From positions 806,001 to 870,000 of the forward strand of contig NZ_JAGSHX010000006.1 of the NCBI RefSeq assembly GCF_018138715.1: a DNA stretch of 64,000 nucleotides, given 5' to 3'. The position numbers were made by a program, and so were the translations under genes. This DNA comes from Streptomyces asiaticus. GTDB lineage: Bacteria > Actinomycetota > Actinomycetes > Streptomycetales > Streptomycetaceae. Below the pieces are notes generated by a model. The model was not told the origin of the DNA. It did no database searches and saw nothing but the letters and a program-made list of their open reading frames with translations. Positions 16,078-25,032 of the stretch are shown piece by piece. The first letter of the stretch is position 1. Every line of letters starts with the position of its first letter.

Positions 16078-17355
16078 ATGACATTTCGAGCGACCCCCGA
16101 GCCCCCTCACCGGCACCGCCCCCGCTGGCGGCACGATCTGGTCGCATGGTGGTCACGGCGTCAGGGCCACGCGCCGCCGGGCGGCTCAGGCTCGCCCGCG
16201 GCCGACGCCCACCCCACCCACGCCGCGGGCGCCCCGGAGACCACGGCCCCCGAGGCCACCACGCTGTGGCGGATGCGTACGACCGTACGGGACGAGCCGG
16301 GCACCCTCGCCGCGCTGTGCGCGGCACTGGCCGGGCACCAGGTCGACATCCTGGCCCTCCAGACCCATCCGCTGGCGCACGGCACGGTGGACGAGTTCCT
16401 GCTGCGCGCGCCCGAGGCCCTGCCGTCCGACGGGCTGACCGACGCCGTCGCCGCCGCGGGCGGCCGTGACACCTGGGTCGAGCGGGCCGACACCCACGAC
16501 CTGGTGGACGCGCCGACCCGGGCGCTGACCCTGGCCACCCGCACCGCCCTGGACGCCGCCGAACTCCCGCTCGCGCTGCGCCAGTTGTTCGGCCGCTGCA
16601 CCATTCACTCCGTACCCGCCAAGTCCCTCAGCGGACGGTCCCTGGACAGCACACCGCCCGCCGAAGGTGTCCTGGAGGAGACCGTGATGCGGCTGCGCGA
16701 CCCGTCCGGCGGCGCGATCATCATCGAGCGGCCGTATCTGCCGTTCACCCCCACCGAGTTCGCCCGGGCCCGCGCGCTGGTCGAGCTGGACGCCCGGCTC
16801 GGCCCGCGGATCCCGCACGACGGCGATGTGCTGACGCTGCCCGAGGGCAACGCCATCACCGTGCGCCGCGCCGACACCGGCGACCTGGCCGCCGCCCGCG
16901 AGATGCACGCCCGCTGCTCCTCCGCCACGCTCGGGCTGCGCTACCACGGGCCGGTCGGTGACGCCGACCGCTACCTCGCCCATCTGCTGAGCCCCCGCTT
17001 CGGCCGCACCCTGGCCGCGTACACCGCCTCCGGGCGGCTGGTGGCCCTCGGCCATCTGCTGTGGGACGGGGACGAGACCGAGCTCGCGCTGATCGTCGAG
17101 GACGAGTGGCAGCGCCGCGGCGTCGGCGGGGAGCTGCTGCGGCGGCTGGTGGCGATGGCCGCCGAGACCGGCTGCGGATGCGTCTACGCCGTCACCCAGT
17201 CGGCCAACACCGGTATGGTCGCCGCGATGCGCGCCCTCGAACTGCCGCTGGACTACCAGATCGAGCAGGGCACGCTGGTGATCAGCGCCCGCCTCGACCC
17301 GGCACCGGCACCCGAGCCGGTCCTTCCGCTGCCGGTCCCGCCGCACGCGCGCTGA
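16078..17355 (+). CDS. ACT-domain GNAT acetyltransferase
   Basis: A 425-residue fusion. Residues 1-60 are basic then Pro/Gly/Ala-rich and probably flexible. An ACT domain at about 65-140 (TTVRDEPGTLAALCAALAGH, then VDILALQTHP) should bind a small ligand, usually an amino acid. A GNAT domain occupies about 255-400 (ITVRRADTGDLAAAREMHAR and the acetyl-CoA loop QRRGVGGELLRRL). Allosteric control of acetylation by an amino acid is the natural inference. ATG 16078 is chosen over TTG 16060, which lies inside the upstream palindrome. The 3' end overlaps the convergent PLP-enzyme gene by 74 bases. Confidence 0.82.
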   Translation: MTFRATPEPPHRHRPRWRHDLVAWWSRRQGHAPPGGSGSPAADAHPTHAAGAPETTAPEATTLWRMRTTVRDEPGTLAALCAALAGHQVDILALQTHPLAHGTVDEFLLRAPEALPSDGLTDAVAAAGGRDTWVERADTHDLVDAPTRALTLATRTALDAAELPLALRQLFGRCTIHSVPAKSLSGRSLDSTPPAEGVLEETVMRLRDPSGGAIIIERPYLPFTPTEFARARALVELDARLGPRIPHDGDVLTLPEGNAITVRRADTGDLAAAREMHARCSSATLGLRYHGPVGDADRYLAHLLSPRFGRTLAAYTASGRLVALGHLLWDGDETELALIVEDEWQRRGVGGELLRRLVAMAAETGCGCVYAVTQSANTGMVAAMRALELPLDYQIEQGTLVISARLDPAPAPEPVLPLPVPPHAR

Positions 17356-18622
17356 GCCCGACCGGGTCCCCGTGCCCCGCCCGGCGGGCGTCGCGCCCCG
17401 CCGGGCCCCCGTCGAGCGCCCGGTCCAGATCGCGCCAGAGGTCCGCCACGTCCTCGAGCCCGACCGACATCCGCAGCAGCCGGTCGCCGATCCCCGAGGA
17501 GCGGCGGTCCCCCTCGGCCACGATCCGGTGGCTGATGGAGGCCGGGTGCTGGATGAGGGTGTCCACACTGCCCAGGCTCACCGCCGGAGTGATCAGCCGC
17601 ACCCCGCCGATCACCGCGTGCGGATCGCCGTGGGGCTCGAAGGCCACCATCGCCCCGCCGATCCGCGGATAGTGGACCCGGGCCACCCGTGGATCGCCGG
17701 CCAGCCGCCGGGCCAGCTCGGCCGCGGTCGCCGACGCGGCCCGCATCCTTACCGTCAGCGTGGACAGCCCGCGCAGCAGCAGATATCCGGCGAGCGGATG
17801 CAGCACCCCGCCGGTGGCGAACCGCACCTGGCGCAGCACCCGGGCGAACTCCTCGTCGCAGGCCACCACGCCGCCCATCACATCGCCGTGTCCGCCGAGG
17901 TACTTGGTGGCGCTGTGCAGGACGAGGCTCGCGCCCCGCTCGGCCGGGCGCTGGAGCACCGGTGTGGCGAAGGTGTTGTCCGCGAGCAGCGGGACCGTGC
18001 CGCAGGAGTGGGCGACGGCCCGCAGATCGAGTTCGGCGAGTGTGGGATTGGCGGGGGTCTCCACCATGACCAGGCCGGTGTCGGGGCGGATCGCGTCCGC
18101 GATCCCGGCCGGGTCCACCCAGGTGACCTCGGTGCCCAGCAGCCCGGTGTCCAGCAGATGGTCGCTGCACCCGTACAGCGGGCGGACCGCCACCACATGC
18201 CGCAGCCCCTGGGCCCCGCGCGCCAGCAGACACGCGCTGAGCGCCGCCATGCCGCTGGCGAACGCGACCGCGCTCTCGGTGCCCTCCAGCCGGGCCAGGG
18301 CGGTCTCGAAGCGGGCCACGGTGGGATTGTCCAGACGGGCGTAGACCGGCGGACCGTCCGGCCGGGCGCCGGTGGCGGCGAACGCGTCGATCCTGGCGGC
18401 CTCCTGGCGGCTGTCGTACGAGGGGTACGTCGTCGACAGATCGAGGGGTACGGCGTGCAGGCCCATGCCCGGGAGGTCCTCGCGCCCGGCGTGGACGGCC
18501 TCGGTGGCGAACGCGTGCCGCGCGGCGATGTCGTCGTGCGGCCCCTGTGTGCCCGGCGCGGTCTCCGTGCTCCGTATGGTCTCCGTGTCGGCTGTGCTCT
18601 CCGTGCTCTGCCTGATGTCCAT
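17282..18622 (-). CDS. PLP-dependent trans-sulfuration enzyme (cystathionine synthase/lyase or methionine lyase type)
   Basis: A 446-residue enzyme of the Cys/Met metabolism PLP family. Markers are the Tyr-Arg-like YARLDNPTVARFE, GMAALSACLLA, ADNTFATPVLQRP, and the Schiff-base lysine in HSATKYLGGHGDVMGG. The last 45 residues are a Gly/Ala/Arg-rich tail that overlaps the convergent acetyltransferase gene. ATG 18622 is used because the frame further up crosses the Lrp gene's promoter. It is divergent from an Lrp/AsnC regulator 59 bases away, the common layout for an amino-acid-controlled lyase. Sequence alone does not decide synthase or lyase. Confidence 0.85.
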   Translation of the reverse strand: MDIRQSTESTADTETIRSTETAPGTQGPHDDIAARHAFATEAVHAGREDLPGMGLHAVPLDLSTTYPSYDSRQEAARIDAFAATGARPDGPPVYARLDNPTVARFETALARLEGTESAVAFASGMAALSACLLARGAQGLRHVVAVRPLYGCSDHLLDTGLLGTEVTWVDPAGIADAIRPDTGLVMVETPANPTLAELDLRAVAHSCGTVPLLADNTFATPVLQRPAERGASLVLHSATKYLGGHGDVMGGVVACDEEFARVLRQVRFATGGVLHPLAGYLLLRGLSTLTVRMRAASATAAELARRLAGDPRVARVHYPRIGGAMVAFEPHGDPHAVIGGVRLITPAVSLGSVDTLIQHPASISHRIVAEGDRRSSGIGDRLLRMSVGLEDVADLWRDLDRALDGGPAGRDARRAGHGDPVGLSARAAGPAAEGPARVPVPGRGGR

Positions 18623-18681
18623 GCGTGAAGGGTGAACAACCACCGGGTTCTCGCGGCCGACGTCCGTGCTACGTTCGGCCG

Positions 18682-19176
18682 ATGGCCGAAACCATCGCTC
18701 TCGATCCGGTGGATCTTCAGATTCTGCGGCTGTTGCAGAACGACGCCCGGACCACCTACCGCGATCTGGCAGCCCAGGTCGGCGTGGCACCCTCGACCTG
18801 TCTGGACCGGGTGGCCCGGCTGCGCCGCTCCGGGGTGATTCTCGGCCATGAACTCCGGCTGGACCCCACCAAACTGGGGCGCGGTCTCGAGGCCCTGCTC
18901 TCGGTGCAGCTACGGCCCCACCGCCGGGAGCTGGTCGGCCCGTTCGTGGAGCGGATCCGGGCGCTGCCCGAGTCCCGGGCGCTGTTCCACCTGGCCGGGC
19001 CGGACGACTATCTGGTGCATGTGGCGGTGGCCGACACCGCCGATCTCCAGCGGCTGGTGCTGGACGAGTTCACCTCGCGCCGTGAGGTGGCCCGGGTCGA
19101 GACCCGGCTGATCTTCCAGCAGTGGAGCTGCGGCCCGCTGCTGCCGCCCGCCCGGGACGGCTCGGCAACCTCGTAG
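18682..19176 (+). CDS. Lrp/AsnC family regulator
   Basis: A 164-residue regulator with an N-terminal winged helix (LDPVDLQILRLLQNDARTTY, then RDLAAQVGVAPSTC) and a C-terminal RAM ligand domain (FHLAGPDDYLVHVAVADTAD). Such proteins sense amino acids, form octamers and usually control the divergent gene, here the PLP trans-sulfuration enzyme. ATG 18682 is preferred over an in-frame ATG at 18625 that lies in the shared promoter region. The ligand is likely a sulfur or branched amino acid; this is inference. Confidence 0.88.
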   Translation: MAETIALDPVDLQILRLLQNDARTTYRDLAAQVGVAPSTCLDRVARLRRSGVILGHELRLDPTKLGRGLEALLSVQLRPHRRELVGPFVERIRALPESRALFHLAGPDDYLVHVAVADTADLQRLVLDEFTSRREVARVETRLIFQQWSCGPLLPPARDGSATS

Positions 19177-19249
19177 CACACCCCTGTTCCCATGCGTCAC
19201 ACCGCCGTGGTGCTGACGTCGCACCCCGGAACGTACGAGGATGGGCCGC

Positions 19250-20932
19250 ATGTCCGATACCAAGAACGCTCCGCTGCCCCGTCAGGTCGCCGACAGCTAC
19301 GTCGACGCCCTCATCGAACTCGACCCGATCACCGGCACCTACCTGGGCGTTCCCGAGAGCTCCCGGCGACTTCCGGACTTCTCCCCCCAGGGGGCGAAGG
19401 CCATCGCCGACCTCGACCGCACCACCTTGGACCGGCTGGCCGAGGCGGAGGCGCGGCCCGGCGCGGACAGCGACGCCGAGCGCCGCTGCGCCCGGCTGCT
19501 GCGGGAGCGGCTGACCGCCGAACTCGATGTGCACGAGTCCGATGAGCACCTGCGCGCGGTCAGCAATCTGAGCTCCCCGCTGCACTCGGTGCGCGGCATC
19601 TTCACCGTGATGCCCACCGACACCGAGGAGGACTGGTCGGCGGTGGCGGCCCGGCTGCGCGCCGTACCGGCCGCGCTGGAGGGGTACCGCGCCTCGCTCG
19701 CCGAGGGGCTGCGGCGCAGTCTGCCGGCCGGCCCCCGGCAGGTGGCCACGGTCCTCGGGCAGCTGGCGGAGTGGATCGGCACGGACGGCGGCTGGTTCGC
19801 GGACTTCACCTCCGAGGGCCCCGACGCGCTGCGCGGTGAGCTGGACGAGGCGGCCGCGGCTGCCACGGGCGCGCTGGTCGCGCTCCGCGACTGGCTGCGC
19901 GACACCTATGCCCCGGCCATCGAGGGCGCCCCCGATGTGGTGGGGCGTGAGCGCTACCGCCGCTGGGCCCGGATGTGGAACGGCACCGATCTCGACCTGG
20001 ACGAGGCGTACGCGTACGGCTGGTCGGAGTTCCACCGGATCCACGCCGAGATGCGCACCGAGGCCGAGAAGATCCTTCCCGGCGCCGACCCGTGGGAGGC
20101 GCTGCGCCACCTCGACGCCCACGGCGCCCATATCGAGGGCGTCGAGGAGACGCGGGTGTGGCTTCAGGAGCTGATGGACGAGGCCATCGAGCAGCTCGAC
20201 GGCACCCACTTCGACCTGGCCGAACGGGTCAAGCGGGTCGAGTCGATGATCGCCCCGCCGGGCAGCGCGGCGGCGCCGTACTACACCCAGCCTTCGGTGG
20301 ACTTCTCCCGCCCCGGCCGGACCTGGCTGCCCACGATGGGCGAGACCCGCTTCCCCGTCTACGACCTGGTCTCCACCTGGTACCACGAGGGCGTCCCCGG
20401 CCACCATCTCCAGCTCGCGCAGTGGGCGCACGTCTCCGACCAGCTCTCCCGCTACCAGGCCACGGTCGGCATGGTCAGCGCCAACGCGGAGGGCTGGGCG
20501 CTGTACGCGGAGCGGCTCATGGACGAGCTGGGCTATCTCTCGGACCCGGAGCGCCGTCTGGGCTACCTGGACGCGCAGATGATGCGGGCGCTGCGGGTGA
20601 TCGTCGACATCGGGATGCACCTGGAGCTGGAGATCCCCGCGGATTCGCCCTTCCACCCCGGTGAGCGGTGGACTCCGGAGCTGGCGCGCGAGTTCTTCGG
20701 GCTGCACTGCGGCCGTCCGGCGGAGTTCCTCGACAGTGAGCTGGTGCGCTATCTCGGCATGCCGGGCCAGGCCATCGGCTACAAGCTGGGCGAGCGGGCC
20801 TGGCTGACGGGGCGGGAGGCGGCCCGTAAGGCGCACGGCGACGCCTTCGACGCGAAGAAGTGGCACATGGCGGCGCTGTCGCAGGGGTCGCTGGGTCTTG
20901 ACGACCTGGTGGAGGAGCTGTCGGCGCTCTGA
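19250..20932 (+). CDS. DUF885 family putative metallopeptidase
   Basis: A 560-residue protein of the DUF885 family, related in fold to M32/M3-like zinc peptidases. The zinc site appears in WYHEGVPGHHLQLAQ, with a downstream EGWALYAERLMDELGY that supplies the third ligand. No signal peptide is present, so it acts in the cytoplasm. ATG 19250 is chosen because GAGG lies nine bases upstream; ATG 19241 is an alternative. A strong hairpin follows the stop codon. The substrate is unknown, probably small peptides. Confidence 0.85.
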   Translation: MSDTKNAPLPRQVADSYVDALIELDPITGTYLGVPESSRRLPDFSPQGAKAIADLDRTTLDRLAEAEARPGADSDAERRCARLLRERLTAELDVHESDEHLRAVSNLSSPLHSVRGIFTVMPTDTEEDWSAVAARLRAVPAALEGYRASLAEGLRRSLPAGPRQVATVLGQLAEWIGTDGGWFADFTSEGPDALRGELDEAAAAATGALVALRDWLRDTYAPAIEGAPDVVGRERYRRWARMWNGTDLDLDEAYAYGWSEFHRIHAEMRTEAEKILPGADPWEALRHLDAHGAHIEGVEETRVWLQELMDEAIEQLDGTHFDLAERVKRVESMIAPPGSAAAPYYTQPSVDFSRPGRTWLPTMGETRFPVYDLVSTWYHEGVPGHHLQLAQWAHVSDQLSRYQATVGMVSANAEGWALYAERLMDELGYLSDPERRLGYLDAQMMRALRVIVDIGMHLELEIPADSPFHPGERWTPELAREFFGLHCGRPAEFLDSELVRYLGMPGQAIGYKLGERAWLTGREAARKAHGDAFDAKKWHMAALSQGSLGLDDLVEELSAL

Positions 20933-20957
20933 CTTCGGGGTCGCTTCCGCGCTTGTA

Positions 20958-20997
20958 GCGGGGCGGGCCGCATCCGTACGGATGCGGAGCGCCCCGC
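20958..20997. terminator. Strong bidirectional terminator between DUF885 and sbcC
   Basis: A perfect 20-bp palindrome, CCGCATCCGTACGGATGCGG (20968-20987), is flanked by outer arms GCGGGGCG and CGCCCCGC (20958-20965, 20990-20997). It lies between the DUF885 stop and the convergent sbcC stop. Confidence 0.75.
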
Positions 20998-21067
20998 AGA
21001 GCGCTCCGCGGGAAGTGCCGCGATGCGTCGTCGGCCGGCTGCGGCGCCGTCGTGGCTGGTCGCCCAC

Positions 21068-21121
21068 GCGGCGGAGCCGCATATCGACACAGCCGCGGCG
21101 GAGCCGCACATCGACACAGCC
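21068..21121. repeat. Two tandem 27-bp copies of a GC-rich intergenic element
   Basis: GCGGCGGAGCCGCA followed by TATCGACACAGCC or CATCGACACAGCC occurs twice in direct tandem, differing at one base. Each copy contains the small hairpin GCGGC-GGA-GCCGC. The motif looks like a dispersed Streptomyces intergenic repeat I have seen before; it lies just past the sbcC stop. Confidence 0.7.
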
Positions 21122-21141
21122 CCGCGCCCCTTCGGGCCCGC

Positions 21142-24100
21142 TTAGTGCGCGGTGGTCGTGCGGTGCCGTACCGCCGAGCCCTGGCGGCCCTTGACGACCT
21201 CCAGCTGGGCGGGGATCCGCCGGCGCAGATCGGCGACATGGCTGACGATGCCGACCGTACGGTCGCGTTCGCGCAGCGAGTCCAGCACGTCCATCACCTC
21301 GTCCAGGGTCTGCTCATCGAGGCTGCCGAACCCCTCGTCGATGAAGAGGGTGTCCAGGCGGACCCCGCCCGCCTCGTCGGTGACCACATCGGCCAGGCCC
21401 AGCGCGAGGGCGAGCGAGGCGGAGAAGGTCTCGCCGCCGGAGAGGGTGGCGGTGTCGCGTTCGCTGCCCGTCCAGGCGTCGACGACATGCAGTCCGAGAC
21501 CGGAGCGGCCGCGCCCGCCGGAGCGGGCGTCGGAGTGCACCAGGGTGTAGCGCCCGGAGGACATGTGGCGCAGCCGTACGCTCGCCGCCGCGGCGACCTG
21601 CTCCAGCCGGGCCGCCAGCACATACGCCTCCAGCCGCATCCTGCGCTCGTTGTCCGCGGAGGTGCCCGCCGCGAGCGAGGCGAGACGGGCGATCCGGTCG
21701 TGCTCCGCGCGCAGCGGGGCGAGCCGGCGGGCGTCGGCGACCGCCCGCGCGGAGAGCGCGTCGAGCTCCTCGCAGCGGGTGCGGGCCGCGGCGTCCGCGG
21801 CCGAGACCTCGCGCAGCGCGCGGATGGCCGCGTCGGCCGCCGTCTGCGCCGCCGCGGGGTCGGCGGGCGGCTCCTGGGCGGCCGCGAGCACCCTCGGGTC
21901 GGACAGCTCGGCCGCGACCGCCGCCGACTCCGACTGCCACGCGTCGAGACGGCGGCGCGCCTCGCGCTGCCGGTCCGGGTGCAGCACGGCCTCGGCGGCC
22001 TGCTCCGGGGTCTCGAACCCGGCCCGGTAGGCGGCGTCGGCGAGCCGGGCGTCGGCCTCCTTCAGCCGGTTCGCGGCCGCGTCGGCGGCCCGCGCCGCCT
22101 CGGCGGCGTGGGCCAGCAGCCCCGCCTGCCGCTCGAGCCGGGCCGCCCGCCGCGCGACGGTGGCGTCCGCGCCGCGCGCCTGCTCGAGCTCGGCCAGCAG
22201 CGCGGCCCGCTCCCGGGCCAGGGCGTCGCGGTGCGAGGTGCGGGCGGCCGCCCGCCGCTCGGCCTCCTGCCGCTGTTCCGTACGGCGGGTGTGCTCGCCC
22301 TCGGCCCGGTCCAGGGCCTCGCGGGCGGCGTGCGCGTCGGCCGCCGCGTCTCGGGCCTCGGCGTACGCGGTCCGCAACTCGGCCAGGGCCCGGTCGAGTT
22401 CGGCCGCGTCCTCGCCCTCCGCCGTGGCCTCGGCGCCCGCGCGGGCCTCCCGCAGCGCGTTCCGCGCCCGCTCGGCCTCCTCGCGGACCTCCTCGGCGCG
22501 CTGGTAGTCCGCCAGCGCGGACTCCTCCGCCGTACGGTCCACATGCCCGGCCCCGGGCCGGGCCGGGCTCGGGTGCTCGGTCGCCCCGCACACCGCGCAG
22601 GGCTCTCCGGCGCGCAGCCCGGCCGCCAGCTCGGCGGCGATGCCGCGCAGCCGGGCCTCTTTGAGGTCGAGCCAATTTTGCCGCGCGGCGGCGGCCCCTT
22701 CCCGCGCCCGCAGCAACTCCTCTCGCGCCTGCCCCTCCTGTCCGGCGAGCCGGTCCCGCCGCCGGGCGGCCTCCAGCCGCCGCTCGGCGGGCTCGATCCG
22801 CCCGCCGAGCTGCTCGGCCCGGGCCACGGCTTCCTGCGCCGCCTCGACCCGCCGCTGATGCGCCCGGTGGGTCTCCTCCCACCCGGCGAGCCACTCGGCG
22901 GCCTCCTCGACCGCCTCGTCGTCGGCACGGGCCTCCCGATCGAGCGCGGCGATCTCACGGAGGATCGCCTCCGCCCGAGCCTCCCCCCGCCGCGCGGCCC
23001 CCAACGCCCCCAATTCCTCCCGCACCCGCCGCTCAACCTGTCCCAGCCACTCGGCGTCGGCCTCGGCGAGCACCACCGAGGCGTCAACGCCCCGCGACTC
23101 GGTCCGCCGGTCCCGCTCGCCGTACGCACCGCCCGAGCCCGGAGCCGCCCCGCCACGACTCGCCGCGATCGCGACCTGACCCGCCGCATCGGGGTGTGAC
23201 GCACCCTCGCCCCGGGAGGTGGACCCGGACGCCCGCGACGACGCGCCCCGCGCCTCCGTGGCGGCGATTTCGCCGTCGGCCGCGGCGTGTTCCCGCGCAC
23301 CGGGCTCGCCCGAGCCCGGCCCTTGCGGCGCCACGCCCGAAGCAGCCGCCCCGTCGGACGACGCCGGATCCGGCGCGCCCGGGACGGCGCCCCCGCCGCC
23401 CCCCGCGCCCGCCCCGGAACCGGCCTGCCCATCCACGAGGCCCTCGTCCGGCGCCCCGCTCTCGGAGGCCGTGGCCCGGCCGGTGACGCGCACACCCGAC
23501 GCGCCTTCTGCTGCGGCGGAGACAACCCCCGGCCCCTGCGACGGCATGCCCGGGGCCGCCCCCGGCTGTGCGGCGGTGCCCCCCACCCGGGCGAGCGCGC
23601 CCGTTCCGGTACGCCCGTCCCTGAGCGACCGCGCATTGGCGGAACCCGGCGGCTCCGAGGCTCCCGCTCCCGCGGCTGACGTCCGGTCCGGCACCTCGTC
23701 CGCGGCGTCTCCCGCGCCCGCTTCCGAAGCGGTCCGTCCGTGCTCGCCACGCCCGACCGCCGTACCCATCGCGGCGGCCTCATCCGGGGCCCCGGGGCCC
23801 TGCGCGGGCAGGGACACGGCAGGCGACGTGGCCCGGGCAGGGGGTGTGCGTTGGTCGGGGATGTCCGGGATCGGCGCGAGGGTCATGGCCGCCAGGCCGG
23901 GTTCGGCGGACAGGCGGGTGCGGGCCTGGTGTTCGGTGGATTCGGCAGTGCGGTGGTCGCGGGCGGCGGCGGTGCGGAGGTCGAGTGCGGGGACCACCGC
24001 GTCGGCGGCGCGGGCGCGTTCCAGCAGCTCGCGCAGGCGGTCGTGGTCGGGTCGCTGCCGTTCGAGGTCGTCCGCCCGGCGGCGGGCCTCGGTGTGGCGG

Positions 24101-25032
24101 CGCTGGAGTTCGGCCCGTTCGCGGGTCGCGTCGGCGGTCCGCTGGGCGGCGTCGTGGGCCGCCTCGGCGGCCCGTACGGCGGACAGCGCGATGTCCAGCC
24201 GCTCGCGCGCGCCCGTGCGCGCCACGGCGGCCCACTCCAGGACGGCGTCGGCCAGCCCCGGCTCACCGGGGGTCAGTTCGGGCAGCGGGTGGCCGTCCAG
24301 CTCCGTGGTGCGGCCCGCCGCCTGTGCCATGCGGTGGGCGAGCGCGAGCAGCCGCTCGTCCCCGGCCGCGACCCGCTTCTCCGCCGCCCGCCGCTGGTCC
24401 GCCAGCCGTTCCTCGACAGCGGCGAAGCGGCCGGTGTCGAACAGCTTGCCCAGCAGCTTGCCGCGCGCCAGTTCATCCGCGCGCAGAAAGCGGGCGAAGT
24501 CGCCCTGCGGCAACAGCACCACCTGGCAGAACTGCTCCCGGCTCATGCCGAGCAGCTGCGCGATCTCCTCGCCGATCTCCTGGTGCGAGCGGCTGAGGGC
24601 CTTCCACTTCCCGGCACCGGCACCAGCACCGGCACCGGCACCGGCACCGGCCGAGGATGTCGGCGGGACGTACTCGCGGAGCAGGGTCTGCGCCTTCTCC
24701 CGCGTCATCCCCGTGCCCCGCTTCTTGGGGCGCGGTTGCTCGGGGCGCCGGGTGATCTCCAGGCGCCGCTCCCCGACCGTGAATTCGAGAACGACCTCGG
24801 TCGGGGTCAGCGGTTCGGCGTGGTCGCTGCGCAGCGAGAGCCCGCTGCCCTGGCGGGCGCCGGGCACCTGGCCGTACAGCGCGTAGCAGACCGCGTCCAG
24901 GACGGACGTCTTACCGGCGCCGGTCGGCCCGTGCAGCAGGAAGAGCCCGGCGGCGGACAGCTCGTCGAAGTCGATCTCCTGGGTGGCGCCGAACGGCCCG
25001 AAGGCCGTGACGGCGAGCCGGTGCAGCCTCAT
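21142..25032 (-). CDS. sbcC: Exonuclease subunit SbcC (Rad50-like ATPase) with a large disordered insertion
   Basis: The 1296-residue SMC-like ATPase works with SbcD to cut hairpin and double-strand-break DNA. Walker A is LLHGPTGAGKTSV near the N-terminus; the ABC signature is TLSGGETFSASLALALGLAD and Walker B is LFIDEGFGSLDEQ near the C-terminus. Long coiled coils flank the zinc hook GEPCAVCGATEHPSPA at about residue 810. About residues 387-650 are not coiled coil but Gly/Ala/Ser/Pro-rich disordered sequence, making the protein some 250 residues longer than I expect. An Ala-Gly run (24612-24650) lies in a nucleotide-binding-domain loop. ATGA couples it to sbcD. Confidence 0.92.
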   Translation of the reverse strand: MRLHRLAVTAFGPFGATQEIDFDELSAAGLFLLHGPTGAGKTSVLDAVCYALYGQVPGARQGSGLSLRSDHAEPLTPTEVVLEFTVGERRLEITRRPEQPRPKKRGTGMTREKAQTLLREYVPPTSSAGAGAGAGAGAGAGKWKALSRSHQEIGEEIAQLLGMSREQFCQVVLLPQGDFARFLRADELARGKLLGKLFDTGRFAAVEERLADQRRAAEKRVAAGDERLLALAHRMAQAAGRTTELDGHPLPELTPGEPGLADAVLEWAAVARTGARERLDIALSAVRAAEAAHDAAQRTADATRERAELQRRHTEARRRADDLERQRPDHDRLRELLERARAADAVVPALDLRTAAARDHRTAESTEHQARTRLSAEPGLAAMTLAPIPDIPDQRTPPARATSPAVSLPAQGPGAPDEAAAMGTAVGRGEHGRTASEAGAGDAADEVPDRTSAAGAGASEPPGSANARSLRDGRTGTGALARVGGTAAQPGAAPGMPSQGPGVVSAAAEGASGVRVTGRATASESGAPDEGLVDGQAGSGAGAGGGGGAVPGAPDPASSDGAAASGVAPQGPGSGEPGAREHAAADGEIAATEARGASSRASGSTSRGEGASHPDAAGQVAIAASRGGAAPGSGGAYGERDRRTESRGVDASVVLAEADAEWLGQVERRVREELGALGAARRGEARAEAILREIAALDREARADDEAVEEAAEWLAGWEETHRAHQRRVEAAQEAVARAEQLGGRIEPAERRLEAARRRDRLAGQEGQAREELLRAREGAAAARQNWLDLKEARLRGIAAELAAGLRAGEPCAVCGATEHPSPARPGAGHVDRTAEESALADYQRAEEVREEAERARNALREARAGAEATAEGEDAAELDRALAELRTAYAEARDAAADAHAAREALDRAEGEHTRRTEQRQEAERRAAARTSHRDALARERAALLAELEQARGADATVARRAARLERQAGLLAHAAEAARAADAAANRLKEADARLADAAYRAGFETPEQAAEAVLHPDRQREARRRLDAWQSESAAVAAELSDPRVLAAAQEPPADPAAAQTAADAAIRALREVSAADAAARTRCEELDALSARAVADARRLAPLRAEHDRIARLASLAAGTSADNERRMRLEAYVLAARLEQVAAAASVRLRHMSSGRYTLVHSDARSGGRGRSGLGLHVVDAWTGSERDTATLSGGETFSASLALALGLADVVTDEAGGVRLDTLFIDEGFGSLDEQTLDEVMDVLDSLRERDRTVGIVSHVADLRRRIPAQLEVVKGRQGSAVRHRTTTAH

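Noticed and set aside
21052..23199. 715-codon plus-strand open frame opposite sbcC
   Set aside because: It mirrors sbcC on the other strand and lacks any motif; SbcC signature sequences on the minus strand are decisive.
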